Source: Clostridiaceae bacterium (lineage in GTDB: Bacteria > Bacillota_A > Clostridia > Clostridiales > Clostridiaceae). From it: a stretch of 54,927 bases of DNA. Position numbers and translations under genes: made by a program. Shown in pieces: positions 26,347 to 35,052 of the stretch. The stretch is taken from positions 1 to 54,927 of the forward strand of contig JAQSXU010000015.1 in NCBI GenBank assembly GCA_029256485.1, read 5' to 3'. The notes under the pieces are model-generated. The model ran no database searches, was not told where the DNA came from, and saw only the letters and a program-made list of their open reading frames with translations. Numbering within the stretch: position 1 is the stretch's first letter; every line of letters begins with the position of its first letter.

Positions 26347-27054
26347 ATGGATACTAAAATTAATGTCGGGTATTGTCCTATTTGTGAAAAAAAAGTTAAT
26401 TTTCATGAATGTGGAGAGTGGTTAAGAGACTATTACATATGTGGCTACTGTCAGTCAATACCAAGGCAACGCGCTATTATAAACGCATTAAACGTGTTTG
26501 TACCAAATTGGCAGGGTCTTGATATACATGAGTCATCACCAGGCGGAAAGTCCTCAGATTATATCAAGTCTAAGTGTCATAACTACAGTGAATCACAGTA
26601 TTATCCAAACGCACAAAATGGAGAAATGGTTAACAGTGTAAGATGCGAAAACTTAGAATGTCTTACTTTTGATAATAATAGTTTTGATATATTTGTTACC
26701 CAAGATGTGTTTGAGCATATCTTTCATCCTGAGAAGGCACTGCGTGAAATCGAAAGGGTGTTAAAACCAAACGGGATGCATATCTTTACCGTACCTTGGA
26801 GGGTGGAATATAATACATGTCAAAGGGCGAGGCTAGAAGGATCAAAAGTTGAGTACCTTAAACCACCAGTTTATCATGGGAACCCGATTGATGATAGTGG
26901 ATCTCTAGTTGTTTTTGATTGGGGTATAGACTTTATTGATTTTCTTCACAAAAACTCGGGCATGTATACTACAGTATATCTCGAAAGAAATCGTTCTATG
27001 GGGTTAGACGGTGAAATGCTACATGTGTTTATAAGCAAAAAATTCGTACAATGA
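26347..27054 (+). CDS. Class I SAM methyltransferase with N-terminal Zn ribbon
   Basis: 235 residues. Four cysteines at 10, 13, 32 and 35 (CPIC, CGYC) form an N-terminal zinc ribbon, followed by RQRAIINAL and a methyltransferase-11-type core: GLDIHESSPGG in place of motif I, FDIFVTQDVFEHIFHPEKAL as the acidic central strand, and REIERVLKPNGMHIFTVPWR. This arrangement is common in bacterial glycan clusters. TGGAGG lies seven bases before the ATG. Probably methylates a sugar or glycan, but the acceptor is unknown. It is flanked on both sides by scarred non-coding DNA, so may have been co-transferred. Confidence 0.87.
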   Translation: MDTKINVGYCPICEKKVNFHECGEWLRDYYICGYCQSIPRQRAIINALNVFVPNWQGLDIHESSPGGKSSDYIKSKCHNYSESQYYPNAQNGEMVNSVRCENLECLTFDNNSFDIFVTQDVFEHIFHPEKALREIERVLKPNGMHIFTVPWRVEYNTCQRARLEGSKVEYLKPPVYHGNPIDDSGSLVVFDWGIDFIDFLHKNSGMYTTVYLERNRSMGLDGEMLHVFISKKFVQ

Positions 27055-27509
27055 TAAGAGAACTAAACCGCTACTGCGGTGGCAATTAAAATTTAGCTTT
27101 CGTGCCTAAAAAGTTGATGTGATACTTTTATATTAGTTTTTGTTTTCAACTGATAATTTGTTTAAGTGCTTCAAAAGATGGAATAGTAAAAAAAGAGATC
27201 ATGAGCTAAACTGGACTTAATAAATTAATTCAGGAGAACCTTATGAATCAGAAATCACCCGAGTTTTGGAAACATAGAATTGCTGACGGAAAAGCCAGCG
27301 ACCTGAAGGTTACCGATTGGTGCAAGAAAAACAATCTATCAAAACATGCTTGCTACCCTGGCTGAAACGTACAGCAGTGTTTTATATTATTTGGGTTCTT
27401 GAAAGATAATTCATATAGAGATATAGTAATAATATTCCTGATTGCACTAATTTACGCATTTTATCATAGAATTTAATTAGGTGAGAAGGTTTATTACTAG
27501 GAGGTCCCC
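27055..27509. other. 455-base gap with transposon and membrane-protein debris
   Basis: Holds a small hairpin ACCGC/GCGGT at 27067-27080 without a T-run, the IS66-type tnpA stub (27243-27365), and directly after its stop an open frame to 27476 encoding a hydrophobic tail (IVIIFLIALIYAFYHR) that may be the 3' end of a lost membrane protein. The ribosome site of the next gene (GGAGG) lies at its end. Confidence 0.5.
27243..27365 (+). mobile_element. Truncated IS66-family tnpA (accessory protein) remnant
   Basis: Forty codons begin at an ATG behind CAGGAG and read FWKHRIADGKASDLKVTDWC then KKNNLSKHACY, which matches the conserved N-terminal helix-turn-helix of IS66-type TnpA proteins (WCKxNNLSxHxYYYW). 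A TGA cuts the frame right where the YYYW motif should follow. No tnpB, tnpC or terminal inverted repeat is visible. It marks a past insertion in this junction. Confidence 0.6.
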
Positions 27510-28208
27510 ATGCGCATTTCAGTCGCCATTGCCGCCTACAATGGCGAGAAATACATAGTCGAACAACTGAATAGCATCCTCCCTCAATTGGAGCCGGAAG
27601 ATGAAATAATTATATCCGACGATGGTTCAAGTGATAGCACTCTTGAAATTATCGCCGACTTTTCTTGTGCGCAGATAAGGGTATTCAAAAACCCTAAAAA
27701 AGGCGTTATTAGTAATATTGAAAACGCAATCAGTCACACTTTGGGAGATATAATATTTTTATGTGACCAGGACGATGTCTGGCTACCGGATAAGGTTTCT
27801 ATAATAAAAAAACGATTTTCAGAGAGCAGAGCTAACCTTGTGGTATCCGATGCATATATTGTTAATGATAGTTTGGAAGTACTTCAAGATTCTTTCTTTA
27901 AGTTAATGAACTCAGGCAGTGGATTTATAAAAAACTTTATAAAAAATACATTTCCAGGCTGCTGTATGGCCTTTAAAAAAGAGCTAAAAGACATTATTTT
28001 ACCTTTTCCCGAAAATATCCCTATGCATGACAGTTGGATAGGTCTTCTGGCTGAGCTTAAAGGGGAGGTTTTATTTATACCCGAAAAGCTGGTATACTAT
28101 AGAAGACATGGAGATAATGTTACCGTGTTAAAGAGGGATTCACTAAAGCAATCTTTAATCTGGAGAAAAAACCTGGCAAAAGAAATTTTAAAAAGAAAGA
28201 TAAGATAA
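27510..28208 (+). CDS. Family 2 glycosyltransferase
   Basis: 232-residue soluble GT2 with ISVAIAAYNGEKYIVEQL, IIISDDGSSDST, and LCDQDDVWLPDK (metal and sugar binding, typical of WcaA/rhamnosyl- and galactosyl-type enzymes), then MHDSWIGLLA. GGAGG precedes the ATG. The 3' third is duplicated as a fragment at 35918-36061: 38 of 46 residues are identical, starting with VLFIPE. The 5' end of this gene is noticeably more GC-rich than the DNA after its stop, where the AT-rich block begins, suggesting this gene is the resident copy used for recombination. Confidence 0.9.
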   Translation: MRISVAIAAYNGEKYIVEQLNSILPQLEPEDEIIISDDGSSDSTLEIIADFSCAQIRVFKNPKKGVISNIENAISHTLGDIIFLCDQDDVWLPDKVSIIKKRFSESRANLVVSDAYIVNDSLEVLQDSFFKLMNSGSGFIKNFIKNTFPGCCMAFKKELKDIILPFPENIPMHDSWIGLLAELKGEVLFIPEKLVYYRRHGDNVTVLKRDSLKQSLIWRKNLAKEILKRKIR

Positions 28209-28238
28209 AAGCCGCATAATAAAAAAGGAGTAGCAAAT

Positions 28239-29687
28239 ATGAGCACATTCTTAGCATTTAGGAAAGATAAAAGGTTAGGGTTATTTATTTTAAAAATTTC
28301 AATATTAATATTTTTATTATTTCAAATTATACTTGGAATAGTGTGGATGTTTAGAAATATCAATTGTATCCAAAATTTCGGTGATACACCAGAATATCTA
28401 GAACTAAGTCGTACATTAAAATTTGATGATTATCGAATGATTTTATACCCATATTTATTGAATTGGTTTAGTGCATTTGGGAGTATAGTCGGAGTTTCAC
28501 AAAATATTGTCATTTATATTTTTCAGACTTTAATGTCTCTTGGATCAATTATATATTTTCTGTTTACTTTTTTCAATATTGTTAAATTACGCATAATTTC
28601 TTTTAATATTTCAAAATATAAGTATTGGGCTATGATATTGTTTATTAGTTTTTGCGTACTAACTATTCCCGTGGTAACACAATTTAACTTTTCAATCTTA
28701 ACAGATTCTTTGGCGTTATCATTTTTGATTGTCTCAATTACATGCTTGTTGAATATTATGGTAATACAAAATAATAAAATGTATACATATATATTACTAT
28801 GTATATCTATGCTTATACAATTCCAGCTCAGGGCTGAAAGAGTATATGTATTTATTCTTTTAATAGTAACCAGCTTTTTATTCTATGTTTTGACTAATAA
28901 GAAATCAAAAAAAGACTCTTTTAAAAGTACGGCTCTGATAATAATATCATTTTTCGTTGCTTTATCTATTAATTATTTAATCAATAGTAAAACGCAACAA
29001 CCAGGTCTTTATGGTAGACATCCTCTAAGTGTACAGTATACTCTATACTACAAAACATTGTGGCCAAATATGGAATTATGTTATAATGATTTTCCTGATG
29101 ATGTTAAAAGTTTGTTTACAATAGAAGAAATGAAAGAGTATGATTTGCAAAGTAGTAAGCTTGCCTATGTATTCTATCCAAAATTAGTTAATGAGAAAGG
29201 TGAAAAAGAAGCTAAGCGCATAATCAGAGATTGCGCAATTATTATTGCTATAAAGCATCCAGACAGGATTATTATAAGATCCATTTACAATTTTAATGAG
29301 TTTCTATTTAGCCCAATTCAAGTTATTACAGATCTTAATGGTATAACAGAGGGTGTATCTATCTGGAATTATTCCAGAATGGCAGAAGCAAACAGTGGGT
29401 TAACAAAAGTATATTATAAAGTATCGCTTTATTTGTTTGTGTTACTCCTTATTCCTGCTTGTATTGCATGCTATACTACTAATAAAAGGTTATTTAAAAG
29501 AAAGGTAATTCTCCTTATTCCACTTTTCTTATCTGCTTTTAGTATTACTACGACATTTGCTTTTTTGACTCCTTCCAATGCAAATTACAGGTATGTATTA
29601 ATAGATTTTGTTTGGTGGTATATGGTACTTATTGCAGCGTTTATGACTATAGTTCATACAGATGAGGGAGCAGTAATTCGAGATTGA
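28239..29687 (+). CDS. Polytopic membrane protein, GT-C-like
   Basis: 482 residues with about ten predicted membrane helices. The first outer loop contains FGDTPEYLELSRTLKFDD, which resembles the acidic catalytic loop of GT-C glycosyltransferases that use polyprenyl-phosphate sugars, followed by LYPYLLNWFSAFG. I do not recognise a closer family. It lies just inside the AT-rich block, on the plus strand, after AAAGGAG, and faces the reverse operon. Possible roles are a lipid-linked-sugar-dependent glycosyltransferase or a Wzy-type polymerase; the first is favoured by the D-containing loop. Confidence 0.7.
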   Translation: MSTFLAFRKDKRLGLFILKISILIFLLFQIILGIVWMFRNINCIQNFGDTPEYLELSRTLKFDDYRMILYPYLLNWFSAFGSIVGVSQNIVIYIFQTLMSLGSIIYFLFTFFNIVKLRIISFNISKYKYWAMILFISFCVLTIPVVTQFNFSILTDSLALSFLIVSITCLLNIMVIQNNKMYTYILLCISMLIQFQLRAERVYVFILLIVTSFLFYVLTNKKSKKDSFKSTALIIISFFVALSINYLINSKTQQPGLYGRHPLSVQYTLYYKTLWPNMELCYNDFPDDVKSLFTIEEMKEYDLQSSKLAYVFYPKLVNEKGEKEAKRIIRDCAIIIAIKHPDRIIIRSIYNFNEFLFSPIQVITDLNGITEGVSIWNYSRMAEANSGLTKVYYKVSLYLFVLLLIPACIACYTTNKRLFKRKVILLIPLFLSAFSITTTFAFLTPSNANYRYVLIDFVWWYMVLIAAFMTIVHTDEGAVIRD

Positions 29688-29723
29688 AAACTTTAGAAAA
29701 TTGAAATGTGAATTAACATTTGA

Positions 29724-29751
29724 ACAAAGCTCCAGACTGGAGCTTTGTTTT
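29724..29751 (+). terminator. Intrinsic terminator
   Basis: Perfect ten-base stem ACAAAGCTCC/GGAGCTTTGT with loop AGACT (29724-29748), followed by TTTT. It serves the plus-strand membrane-protein gene. In the reverse direction the stem is not followed by a T-run, so the converging operon is less well served. Confidence 0.85.
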
Positions 29752-29785
29752 GTATAGGTCAAACAAAGGGGTAACATACAAACGT

Positions 29786-30817
29786 CTACCATTTTATTTC
29801 AAAATTAAACTTATTTGTTAAATAGTTATATATCTTTACAAATAGAATAAATAGGTTTGTTGTACATAAAATCTTGCATACAAAGATTTTAAATAGAAAA
29901 GGATTCTTTAACACATTTTTTAATTTTAAATAATCGGAATTACGCCAATTAGTGAAATTTGTGTCCATATATAGTATTGACTGACTATATATAGAATTTA
30001 AATTACACTTACAATTGCTATCCAGTTTAATAATATTAATTATTTCGCAATGCAAAAGTGCAAGAATATCCAATAATGATGTTAGATTTGTATTATTAGA
30101 ATTATTGTAGAAATCTTTTAACTTCAAATACGCATCTTGTATATCATAAAAATCGGATGGTACAAAGTTACTAATAGCAGAGGTATTAGTAACTTTATAG
30201 TAATAATTTATTGCCGATATAAATACAATTTTTTTAAAAAGGGGGTATATGCTGTATAGTAAAATTGCGTCTTCACCGATTTTAAGAGCTTTGTCTAATT
30301 TTATATGATGAATAATTAAGCTTTTTTTTATCATTTTATTCCACAAAGAAGTGTTAATGGTAAGCAATATAGAGTTATCTTCTTTTAGATCGAAAATACA
30401 ATCAGATTTACTCATTTCTTCAGATAAGATTTTATTAGTTTTAGAATCAATTCTAGCAAAACCACAAACAGCCATATCTGCGTTAGTAGATATAATTGCA
30501 TTATACATGTCTGATAACCAATTTTCAGTTACAATGTCATCAATATCACAAAAGCAAATATATTCCCCTCTTGCAAATGATATTCCGGTTATTCTTGCAA
30601 ACCAGGTTCCCTGATTAGGCTGATTAATTACTTGAATTTTTTCAGTAGCTATAGCTGCATATTCTTCAACAATTTTAACAGAGTTATCTGATGAGCCATC
30701 ATTAATGCATATAATTTCATAATCATCCAACTTTTGCTTTAATAATGAATTTAAACAATTTCTTATATGCTTTTCACCATTATAAATTGGTACTATAACA
30801 CTAACTTTTTTACACAT
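29786..30817 (-). CDS. Family 2 glycosyltransferase
   Basis: 343-residue GT2, last gene of the reverse operon. It begins MCKKVSVIVPIYNGEKHIRN and shows IICINDGSSDNS, WFARITGISFARGEYICFCD with the metal motif CDIDD, and KIGEDAILLYSI as the catalytic-base region. The C-terminal 120 residues are helical and may hold an amphipathic anchor. I prefer ATG 30817, with AGGA eleven bases upstream and placed one base after the flippase stop; ATG 30829 has no spacing to that site. Sugar specificity unknown. Confidence 0.88.
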   Translation of the reverse strand: MCKKVSVIVPIYNGEKHIRNCLNSLLKQKLDDYEIICINDGSSDNSVKIVEEYAAIATEKIQVINQPNQGTWFARITGISFARGEYICFCDIDDIVTENWLSDMYNAIISTNADMAVCGFARIDSKTNKILSEEMSKSDCIFDLKEDNSILLTINTSLWNKMIKKSLIIHHIKLDKALKIGEDAILLYSIYPLFKKIVFISAINYYYKVTNTSAISNFVPSDFYDIQDAYLKLKDFYNNSNNTNLTSLLDILALLHCEIINIIKLDSNCKCNLNSIYSQSILYMDTNFTNWRNSDYLKLKNVLKNPFLFKIFVCKILCTTNLFILFVKIYNYLTNKFNFEIKW

Positions 30818-30818
30818 A

Positions 30819-32027
30819 CTATAGCGCATCCTTTTTTATTTTTGAGTTATCAATAAATATCAATAGAATTAATAGATTAGTTATGAAGAAGGAAAATATG
30901 GCTCCGATAATTCCAAATAAAACTATAAATATTAAACTTAATATTGTAATTAAAATGCAGGAAAAAATGTAAACAAGAGATATAATTTTTTGTTTTCTTA
31001 ATATTATCAAAATATAATAGTAAAAAGCAACGACTGCTATTAATCCACCACTTATAAATACAGAAATTAACTCAAATTTTAGATTATATACGTTTACTTT
31101 AAAAAGTAGTTGTATCATTAAAGGCCCAAAAAACCAACCAATTAAACAAAAAGTTATTGTCATTAATGAAATAAGTATAATGACTTTATGTTTTATTTTA
31201 TTTACTTCATTTATATTATTAGAGGATATACTTTCTGATATGACAGGTAATATCGGCTTAAATAGAAAGCTACCAAATATATTAATTATTTGTATTGGAA
31301 TAAATATGATATTAAAGTAACCTTGTATTTCGCTTAATTGATAAAAATCAATAACATACTTGCCACAATTAAACAAATAAGTAGTCAAAAAAGTACTTAA
31401 AAAGATTGGTAAGCAATCTTTTAATAATTTGTTAATATTATTTTTATTATTTGATTTGTCTCCTGTAATAGCTCTTGCTGGTATTAAAGTAAAAAAATAT
31501 GTAGCTACAATATTTGATATATTCATGAATATAATGGCTAAGACAATGTTCCTGATAAAAAACAACGAAAATGCAAAAACCAAACTAGAAACTAAAGAGC
31601 GGAAAAACAGAGATTTACCTGATAACACAATAAATCCTTCCTTAAAGAAATGACTTTGGTAAACTTCCGCAAAAGAATTTATTAAAAAATAAATAGTCAA
31701 TAAACCTGTATATATAGCTCTGGATGTGGGAATTTTAAATAGAAAAATTATTACTATATAAGCAAATATCATTAATAACGATGTTATAATTTTTGCATTG
31801 TAATATTCCCTAAAATTATATTTTTTTTGATAGTCTGTCATTTGAAAAATATTAACACCAAATAAACCAAAGATAAAAAGTATTTGAGCTGTCGCATACG
31901 ATACGCCAAACTCACCTGTTATAGTAATTCCAAAAAACCTGCTTACAAGCAATAACATTATGATACCATTTAATGCAAAGGTTCCGCTTCCTAAGATGTA
32001 CCAAAGATTGTCCTTATTTGTTTTCAT
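30819..32027 (-). CDS. Wzx-like oligosaccharide flippase (MATE/MOP superfamily)
   Basis: About 402 residues with twelve predicted membrane helices. The start NLWYILGSGTFALNGIIMLL and the paired-helix pattern fit polysaccharide flippases of the MOP superfamily, which carry undecaprenyl-diphosphate oligosaccharides across the membrane. Start at ATG 32027 is uncertain: a TTG at 32048 is also in frame and neither has a strong site. It lies between the pyruvyltransferase gene and a GT2 gene, so this cassette has its own exporter, distinct from the ABC exporter at 5910-8588. Confidence 0.87.
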   Translation of the reverse strand: MKTNKDNLWYILGSGTFALNGIIMLLLVSRFFGITITGEFGVSYATAQILFIFGLFGVNIFQMTDYQKKYNFREYYNAKIITSLLMIFAYIVIIFLFKIPTSRAIYTGLLTIYFLINSFAEVYQSHFFKEGFIVLSGKSLFFRSLVSSLVFAFSLFFIRNIVLAIIFMNISNIVATYFFTLIPARAITGDKSNNKNNINKLLKDCLPIFLSTFLTTYLFNCGKYVIDFYQLSEIQGYFNIIFIPIQIINIFGSFLFKPILPVISESISSNNINEVNKIKHKVIILISLMTITFCLIGWFFGPLMIQLLFKVNVYNLKFELISVFISGGLIAVVAFYYYILIILRKQKIISLVYIFSCILITILSLIFIVLFGIIGAIFSFFITNLLILLIFIDNSKIKKDAL

Positions 32028-32054
32028 TTTTCCATCTACACTTAACAAAATAAT

Positions 32055-33167
32055 TTATTGTAACATACTACTTAAATGTTCTAAGGACATATTTCTCTCC
32101 TGAACAATTAATTTATTAATTCTGCAATAGTCAATATTTTCATTTATATAATCACATTTTCCATCTACTAATAATCTATTTTCTAAAGAGAAAACTTCTA
32201 ATAAATTTGTTATCCTTGAACCGGTATCTTTGCCATATGATGATATTTGTGAGAAAAACGGTTTATTAAAAATAATTGAAAATACTGTTCCATGAAAAGC
32301 ATCGGTAACAACATATCTGGAATTTTTAATATAATATAACCATTTTTCCGGTGAAATATAGGGCTTTCGTTTACATTTTATCTGTTTTTTTAGTGGGAAA
32401 GGACAATAAACGATATAACAATTTTTGTCTTTTGCAAGTTTTTGAGCAAATTCAATAAGTTCGGTATCTGATTGAACTTGATAAACAAAAATAAAATTGT
32501 CAGGTACTTTACCATCTTTAGCAGCTAAGTTCTCCCACTCTGTTGAAGATAACAAAAAAGCAGGATCTACAACTCTATCTGCATTTATTCCTGTAATTTC
32601 TTTGATAATTTCTTTCGCTCTTTTTTCTCTAGTTGTAATATAGTAAAAATCACTGGCTAATTCTCTAAAAGTATCTACTAAATCTTCTCTCATTTTATCC
32701 TGTGCTATGCTTGCAGCATACACAACTTTTTTTTCTTTTTCTTTGATAAATGGCAAAAAGTTATTTTCATTATAATAATTTATTTTACAATTCCATAATT
32801 GATCTCCGCCGATAATAATTTTATCGTACTTGTCTTTTAGTTTGCAAATTGTTTTATCATTATAAACAGAAGTTGATGTAACCATTCTATCTCTAAAATT
32901 TGAAAAACTAAAATGTCTTGGAATAATAAAAATCATAAAATAAATTAACCTCATTATATAAGTTCTAAAACCTATTTTCTTGATTATTGATGTTTTCCAT
33001 GGATATTTTACCTCATCTGGTAAGTATGAAATGGTTTCAACATCATACCCCAATTTTAATACGGTTTTTTCCAACGCATAAGCTAATAATAAAGCACCGT
33101 AGTTGTTAACTTGCCAATGATTAATTATTCCAATTTTTTTATTTTTACGATTATTATTCTCAGCCAT
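32055..33167 (-). CDS. Polysaccharide pyruvyltransferase family protein
   Basis: 370-residue protein of the WcaK/AmsJ/CsaB type. It opens IGIINHWQVNNYGALLLAYAL, has KYDKIIIGGDQLWN, the DPAFLLSS turn, FVYQVQSDTELIEFAQKLA, and VTDAFHGTVFSIIFNKPF, the conserved HGT motif that binds the donor in this family. It would add a ketal-linked pyruvate to a sugar, giving negative charge that can recruit SLH-domain proteins. The gene starts inside the radical SAM gene (eight-base overlap), indicating coupled translation. Some members transfer other groups, so substrate is inferred. Confidence 0.88.
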   Translation of the reverse strand: MAENNNRKNKKIGIINHWQVNNYGALLLAYALEKTVLKLGYDVETISYLPDEVKYPWKTSIIKKIGFRTYIMRLIYFMIFIIPRHFSFSNFRDRMVTSTSVYNDKTICKLKDKYDKIIIGGDQLWNCKINYYNENNFLPFIKEKEKKVVYAASIAQDKMREDLVDTFRELASDFYYITTREKRAKEIIKEITGINADRVVDPAFLLSSTEWENLAAKDGKVPDNFIFVYQVQSDTELIEFAQKLAKDKNCYIVYCPFPLKKQIKCKRKPYISPEKWLYYIKNSRYVVTDAFHGTVFSIIFNKPFFSQISSYGKDTGSRITNLLEVFSLENRLLVDGKCDYINENIDYCRINKLIVQERNMSLEHLSSMLQ

Positions 33168-34641
33168 TTTTAATTCTTTTGAATACTCCTAATTTTTTTA
33201 TTCTAAAAATTATATAAGTAAATCCAGCTCTTGTTACTCTCTTAAACTCTTGCCATGACAAGTTTGATAAAAAAGTTTTAAAAATATAAGTAAATGAAAA
33301 ATAATACCTACTCATTAATTTGTCTCGTAACTTTTCAATCTTTTCTGTAGTAGCATAAGGGTAGTTAATTAAACAATTAAGGTAACCATTCTCGTTTAAC
33401 CATTTAGAGTAATCTTCTGTTGTCAAATATTTATTTTCCTTAACCCATTGATAGAATTCTGTACCTGGAAAAGGCACAGCCTGTTGAAAAAAAACCATAT
33501 CAGGATAAAGCTTTTTAGCAAAGTTAAACGTTTGTTCTATAGATTCAAGGTTATCTCCTTTTAGCCCTAACATAAAACAGCCAAATACTTTTATTTTTAG
33601 CTTTTTTGCGTTGATTGCAAATTGTTTAGATTGTTCTAAAGTGATGCCTTTTTTTGTTTCATTTAGAACATTTTGATTACCCGATTCAAAACCTACGACC
33701 AAAAGTCTGCATCCAGATATTTTCATTTTTTGCATAGTCTCAAAAGAAACATTAACTCTTGAATTACATGACCAGGTAATGTTCAGCTTTCTTGTTATAA
33801 TTTCGTCGCAAATATCATTTACGCGCCTGACATCGACTGTAAAAGTATCGTCCTCAATAAATATTTCTTGAATCTCAGGTAAACTTGACTTTATATATTC
33901 CAATTCATCGACAAAATTCTTAACACTTCTGACTCTAAAATTGTGTCCAATCATTGTTTGAGGATATGAGCAGAAATTACATTTATGCGGGCAGCCTCTA
34001 CTACTAAATATTTGGATCATAGGATGTTTTGCAAATGCATAAAAATAGTCCTTAAAATCTAAGAACTCTTTATAAACTTCAGAAACAAAAGGTATTTGAT
34101 CTAAATCATTTAGATCTATTCTATCTTGATTTTTTACGATATTTTCACTTTCTCTATATGTAATCCCCATAATTTCATTAAGACTTTTACCAGATAAAAT
34201 TTCTAATAGACTATATTCATATTCATTTCTCAGAATCAATTCTATCCCTCTGCACTCTTTTAGAACAGTTTCTGATAATGCGGTTGAATGTGTCCCACCT
34301 ACATAAATTTTAATACCTGGAAAAGTTTTGTGAATTTCATTGATGGTATTAAAATCATAGTGGCAGGTAGGAGTTGTTATTTCAGTTACGATTACGTCAG
34401 GCGAAAAATCTTTAACTAAAGATATAACTTCTTCTATCTTATAGTTTTTAGCTATAGAATCAACTAAATTTACAATATGGCCGTTCTTTTTGCAGTAGCC
34501 TGCAGCCATTGCAAGCCAATAAGGATAATATAATGTACCGCTTTTGGTTTTTTCTGGCCATCTGCTTGTTCTGCTTATTTTAAACATATACGGCAGGTTT
34601 AAAAATAATACTTTTTTGCTGATCAAATTGACACCTCGCAT
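33160..34641 (-). CDS. B12-binding domain radical SAM protein
   Basis: 493 residues. Residues about 45-165 are a cobalamin-binding-type Rossmann domain (IVTEITTPTCHYDF, IYVGGTHSTALSE), lacking the classical DxHxxG as in many BchE-like proteins. The radical SAM core has Cys217, Cys221 and Cys224 in CPHKCNFC, then FIEDDTFTVD, CNSRVN and LVVGFESGNQNVL. A helical tail of about 100 residues follows. It may perform a radical methylation, epimerisation or other chemistry on a sugar or lipid carrier. ATG 34641 overlaps the preceding stop as TAATG; TTG 34626 behind GAGGTG is an alternative. The substrate is not known. Confidence 0.87.
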   Translation of the reverse strand: MRGVNLISKKVLFLNLPYMFKISRTSRWPEKTKSGTLYYPYWLAMAAGYCKKNGHIVNLVDSIAKNYKIEEVISLVKDFSPDVIVTEITTPTCHYDFNTINEIHKTFPGIKIYVGGTHSTALSETVLKECRGIELILRNEYEYSLLEILSGKSLNEIMGITYRESENIVKNQDRIDLNDLDQIPFVSEVYKEFLDFKDYFYAFAKHPMIQIFSSRGCPHKCNFCSYPQTMIGHNFRVRSVKNFVDELEYIKSSLPEIQEIFIEDDTFTVDVRRVNDICDEIITRKLNITWSCNSRVNVSFETMQKMKISGCRLLVVGFESGNQNVLNETKKGITLEQSKQFAINAKKLKIKVFGCFMLGLKGDNLESIEQTFNFAKKLYPDMVFFQQAVPFPGTEFYQWVKENKYLTTEDYSKWLNENGYLNCLINYPYATTEKIEKLRDKLMSRYYFSFTYIFKTFLSNLSWQEFKRVTRAGFTYIIFRIKKLGVFKRIKNG

Positions 34642-35051
34642 TATAAACTTGAATTTGATAAGTTATTATCAAATTTAGTGGCACCTTGGTTTTGGTTTAA
34701 TTGTATATTAGCATCATTTAATGAAAAGTTTTCATTGAGTGATATTTTCTGTGTTAATGTTTTTATATTATTTTGTAATTTGGAAATTTTGATAGAAATC
34801 AAAAATATTTTGATTAATAATACAAAAATAATTGACAAAAAAACGAAATTCGTGGTGCTTTGAATACCCAATAATTTTGCACCATAATTCACTAAGGGTG
34901 TAAAAATTGCCATTAATGCTAGTACAAAAGAGAAAAAGATCCAAAATAGTGTTTCTTCTAAATTGATCTGTGATTTCCGAATCTTTCTTAGGATAAAAAT
35001 AAGTGTTAAAACAGAGCCGAATATTAAAATGAATCTGAAATTAACAGACAA
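34641..35051 (-). CDS. DUF2304 family membrane protein
   Basis: 136-residue protein with three membrane helices (starting NFRFILIFGSVLTLIFILRK, then the conserved LEETLFWIFFSFVLALMAIF) and a coiled, Asn/Gln-rich tail. DUF2304 genes almost always follow a DPM1-like GT2, as here, and are presumed to assist lipid-linked sugar synthesis or transport. Start set at TTG 35051 because GGAGGAGG lies seven bases upstream, inside the end of the GT2 gene; the longer frame from 35099 would begin within that gene. Confidence 0.85.
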   Translation of the reverse strand: MSVNFRFILIFGSVLTLIFILRKIRKSQINLEETLFWIFFSFVLALMAIFTPLVNYGAKLLGIQSTTNFVFLSIIFVLLIKIFLISIKISKLQNNIKTLTQKISLNENFSLNDANIQLNQNQGATKFDNNLSNSSL

Positions 35052-35052
35052 T

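Noticed and set aside
26089..26406. 105-codon minus-strand ORF
   Set aside because: Overlaps the start and ribosome site of the methyltransferase gene; AT-rich chance frame.
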